A stretch of DNA of 7,626 nucleotides from an archaeon. GTDB lineage: Archaea > Hydrothermarchaeota > Hydrothermarchaeia > JALTZZ01 > JALUTC01. The stretch lies in NCBI GenBank assembly GCA_027051265.1, contig JALTZH010000210.1, forward strand, positions 1 through 7,626, given 5' to 3'. Position 1 is the first letter of the stretch; each line of letters opens with the position of its first letter. The notes beneath the pieces were generated by a model. That model was not told where the DNA came from and ran no database searches. It saw only the letters and a list, made by a program, of their open reading frames with translations. Both the position numbers and the translations under genes were made by a program. Below are positions 6,011 to 7,626 of this stretch, one piece after another.

Positions 6011-6568
6011 ATGAAAAAAGATGTGCCAAAAAGTTTACTAGAAAATTTGGAATCCGATGAAGATATCCTATATCTTTTAAAGAAAGTTTTTGGTTTAGAA
6101 AAACCAAAATGGTTGGTGATAACAAACAAAAGAATAATATACTTTGATGAAAAAATTTTTGGACGATATGATCTGATTGCAATTCCATATGAAAAATTGG
6201 TTAGAGTTCATTTCAGGATTGGAAAAATGGGATCATCTTTTACAATAACATCTGAAGATAAGAAGAAAATAAATATAGGATGGCTTCAAAAAGAAGATGC
6301 AGTAAGAGCTATAGAGACAATTAAAAACGTACTAAATAAAGTTGCAGTTGAACCGATATCTATTGAGAAGAAGAAAGGTTTACTGGGAGAAGATTGGATT
6401 TTAAACAAACCGAAAGAAACTATCTCAAAAACTATCAGTAAAGTTAAAAAAGAAGAAGAGGATGTTTTTGAAAAACTTAAGAAACTTAAAGAACTTTATG
6501 ATAAAGGTATAATAACAAAGGAAGAATACGAAGAAAAGAAAAAAATCCTTTTAGATAAAATAAAATAA
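6011..6568 (+). CDS. PH-like domain protein with C-terminal SHOCT domain
   Basis: This 185-residue soluble protein has two recognizable parts. Residues about 15-112 look like a bacterial-type PH (YokE/bPH) domain, with the typical core WLVITNKRIIYFDE (34-47), a switch through IPYEKLVRVHF (58-68) and a C-terminal helix. Residues 151-184, a charged helical stretch with LYDKGIITKEEYEEKK (162-177), form a SHOCT domain, a short oligomerization module usually at the C terminus of such proteins. A conserved-looking linker (VEPISIEKKKGLLGEDW, about 113-129) joins them. No signal peptide, membrane segment or catalytic motif is seen. The function of this architecture is unknown; membrane or protein docking is a guess. 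It has its own promoter and a strong SD, and is divergent from the yhbY operon. Confidence 0.8.
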   Translation: MKKDVPKSLLENLESDEDILYLLKKVFGLEKPKWLVITNKRIIYFDEKIFGRYDLIAIPYEKLVRVHFRIGKMGSSFTITSEDKKKINIGWLQKEDAVRAIETIKNVLNKVAVEPISIEKKKGLLGEDWILNKPKETISKTISKVKKEEEDVFEKLKKLKELYDKGIITKEEYEEKKKILLDKIK

Positions 6569-6598
6569 TATTGTTTGTATTATGTTTATGGAGTAGTA

Positions 6599-6632
6599 TC
6601 AAAGAGTTTAAGTTATACTCGTAGTATTGAAA
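6599..6632 (+). promoter_or_regulatory. ribC: Probable BRE/TATA promoter for ribC (leaderless)
   Basis: AAAGAGTTTAAGTTATA at 6600-6616 closely resembles the element before the PH/SHOCT gene (5961-5976). Its TATA-like core, TTTAAGTT, is centred about 24 bases before the ATG at 6633, close to the spacing for transcription starting at the start codon. No SD lies between, which fits a leaderless mRNA. Confidence 0.5.
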
Positions 6633-7100
6633 ATGAAAAAGATAGGGATTGTAGATACAACATTTGCTAGATATGACATGGCTAAGGAAGTAATTGATGA
6701 AATAAAAAAGAGAGCAACAAATATTAAAATAATTAGAAGAACAGTTCCAGGTATAAAAGATATACCAGTCATGTGTAAAAAGTTATTGGAAGAAGAGGGA
6801 TGTGATATAGTAATTGCTTTGGGATATGTTGGTTCCAGTATGATTGATAAGTACAGCTATCTAGCTTATAGTATTGGTATACAACTCGTTCAAATATTAA
6901 CGAACAAACATATAATAGATGTAACGGTTCATGAAGATGAAGCAAAAAATGAAAAGGAACTCCTTAATCTCTGTATAAATAGAGCAAGAGAACATGCGAT
7001 AAATGCATTGAATTTAATTCTAAATCCGGATAAACTATCACGATTAGCTGGAACTGGACAAAGACAGGGAGAAAAAGATGTTGGTCCACTAAAAGAATAA
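6633..7100 (+). CDS. ribC: Archaeal riboflavin synthase
   Basis: This enzyme forms riboflavin by dismutating two molecules of 6,7-dimethyl-8-ribityllumazine; the product feeds FMN, FAD and, in archaea, F420. With the ATG at 6633 it has 155 residues, the usual length of the archaeal family (the Methanocaldococcus jannaschii type), which is related to lumazine synthase rather than to bacterial RibE. Motifs are KKIGIVDTTFARYDM at the N terminus, RTVPGIKDIPV and CKKLLEEEGCDIVIALGYVG in the middle, then LTNKHIIDVTVHEDEAK and a C-terminal AGTGQRQGEKDVGP. A TTG at 6627 in the same frame would add two residues, but the ATG fits the family N terminus and the upstream promoter spacing better. Neighbouring genes are not riboflavin genes. 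Confidence 0.95.
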   Translation: MKKIGIVDTTFARYDMAKEVIDEIKKRATNIKIIRRTVPGIKDIPVMCKKLLEEEGCDIVIALGYVGSSMIDKYSYLAYSIGIQLVQILTNKHIIDVTVHEDEAKNEKELLNLCINRAREHAINALNLILNPDKLSRLAGTGQRQGEKDVGPLKE

Positions 7101-7108
7101 TTATACTT

Positions 7109-7126
7109 ATAAAAGAAAAAATTTTT
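7109..7126. terminator. Probable convergent T-tract terminators (ribC and PGI/PMI)
   Basis: The 48-base spacer between the convergent ribC and PGI/PMI genes contains TTTTTTCTTTT on the minus strand (7121-7111), a good archaeal T-run terminator for the isomerase gene, and TTTTT on the plus strand (7122-7126) for ribC. The joined A6T5 is self-complementary but has no loop. The call rests on position and composition. Confidence 0.45.
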
Positions 7127-7148
7127 GAAATATATATTTATCTAAAAA

Positions 7149-7625
7149 TTAACTCTTATCTATATAAGAAGCAGAAGTTTTATGTTGAGTTGCTAAGAAT
7201 TTTTTCAATTCTTCTATATTTGTTATCTTGTACGGATTAATATTTTTAATTTCAGCAACTTTTAAAGATACGAGATCAAGTATTATTGTAAAGTAGATTA
7301 AGTTGTTGAGATAATTACCGTTACCATAGATTTCAACTATTTTTCCAACGGAATTTTTTCTAATTAAATTTTTAACGTAAGAGATACGAGTCATTATTTT
7401 TTCATCCTCGTCCTTACCAATTATAAACAGAAAATTTTCTCCTATATCATTGTAATACGTCTCTATTTCGTTATGATTCATTTCGGGTATAAGTTCGATC
7501 CTAGTAACGTGTTTAGCATTCTCGTTTAGTTGCGATTTAAATCTATAAGCAACGGGAAAGTATTTGTTATAACATATAATTGTTAGAGGTTTATCGTATA
7601 TATTTTTAGATATTTTTAATATAAT
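7149..7625 (-). CDS. Bifunctional phosphoglucose/phosphomannose isomerase, C-terminal half (5' end outside window)
   Basis: The frame runs open through the right edge, well past the internal Met at 7481, giving 158 residues of a gene that begins outside. Translation of the upstream part reveals YRFKSQLNENAK followed by IPEMNHNEIE, the hallmark of the archaeal PGI/PMI family (SIS domains), which interconverts glucose-6-P or mannose-6-P with fructose-6-P. The Glu in NENAK (35) and His in NHNEI (51) are 16 residues apart, as are catalytic Glu203 and His219 of the Pyrobaculum enzyme (recalled), so about 168 residues are missing. The C-terminal pattern, NPYKITNIEELKKFL, fits the family's end and its conserved Lys, followed by a short extra tail of about 14 residues. 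The gene supports gluconeogenesis and sugar-nucleotide supply. Convergent with ribC. Confidence 0.88.
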   Translation of the reverse strand: MILKISKNIYDKPLTIICYNKYFPVAYRFKSQLNENAKHVTRIELIPEMNHNEIETYYNDIGENFLFIIGKDEDEKIMTRISYVKNLIRKNSVGKIVEIYGNGNYLNNLIYFTIILDLVSLKVAEIKNINPYKITNIEELKKFLATQHKTSASYIDKS

Positions 7626-7626
7626 A

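Noticed and set aside
7149-7481. A complete 110-residue hypothetical protein starting at the Met at 7481
   Set aside because: The frame is open to the window edge and the upstream residues contain the conserved PGI/PMI motif, so this Met is internal.
1-7626. CRISPR array, insertion sequence, tRNA/rRNA gene, riboswitch or defence system
   Set aside because: No spaced repeats, terminal inverted repeats, transposase motifs or cloverleaf-like GC-rich segments were seen; nearly all bases are taken up by core genes.

Overview
The window is a compact, AT-rich stretch of archaeal chromosome carrying core metabolism and respiration genes, with no gene-free gap above about 70 bases. Several things point to archaea: an archaeal-type riboflavin synthase, a methenyl-tetrahydromethanopterin (H4MPT) cyclohydrolase, a siroheme decarboxylase, the DUF126 small subunit used in the archaeal mevalonate route, and a bifunctional phosphoglucose/phosphomannose isomerase. 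The perfect GGAGGTGAT-type Shine-Dalgarno (SD) sites and the many genes with no SD (probably leaderless or translationally coupled) fit this. H4MPT chemistry, a Nuo/Fqo-like proton pump and a futalosine-pathway menaquinone enzyme together suggest an anaerobic, menaquinone-using euryarchaeon, most like Archaeoglobi or relatives. That placement is inferred from gene content only.

Layout. (1) Positions 1-1753, plus strand: the 3' end of nuoM/fqoM, overlapped by 4 bases by complete nuoN/fqoN; these are the last genes of a complex I-like operon. (2) Positions 1786-5940, minus strand, transcribed right to left: yhbY-like RNA-binding gene, mch, mqnC, ahbB, DUF126/aconitase X small subunit, and an M50 site-2-type protease. 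Two junctions are ATGA overlaps, one gap is 10 bases and one overlap is longer, so this reads as a six-gene operon. (3) Positions 6011-7100, plus strand: a PH-like/SHOCT protein and ribC, each preceded by a similar A/T-rich promoter-like element. (4) Positions 7149-7625, minus strand: the C-terminal half of a PGI/PMI whose 5' part lies beyond the window.

How the genes fit together. Mch works in C1 transfer on H4MPT. MqnC makes a menaquinone precursor. AhbB leads to heme. The DUF126 protein probably supplies the dehydratase step to isoprenoids, which are needed for membrane lipids and the quinone tail. NuoM/N belong to the membrane complex that would reduce the quinone. The minus-strand operon therefore looks like a mixed cofactor and respiratory-chain supply cluster. 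I see no mobile element, CRISPR array, RNA gene or defence system. The points of most interest are the operon's make-up, the DUF126 and AhbB subunits encoded without their partners nearby, altered residues in Mch, and a repeated promoter element.
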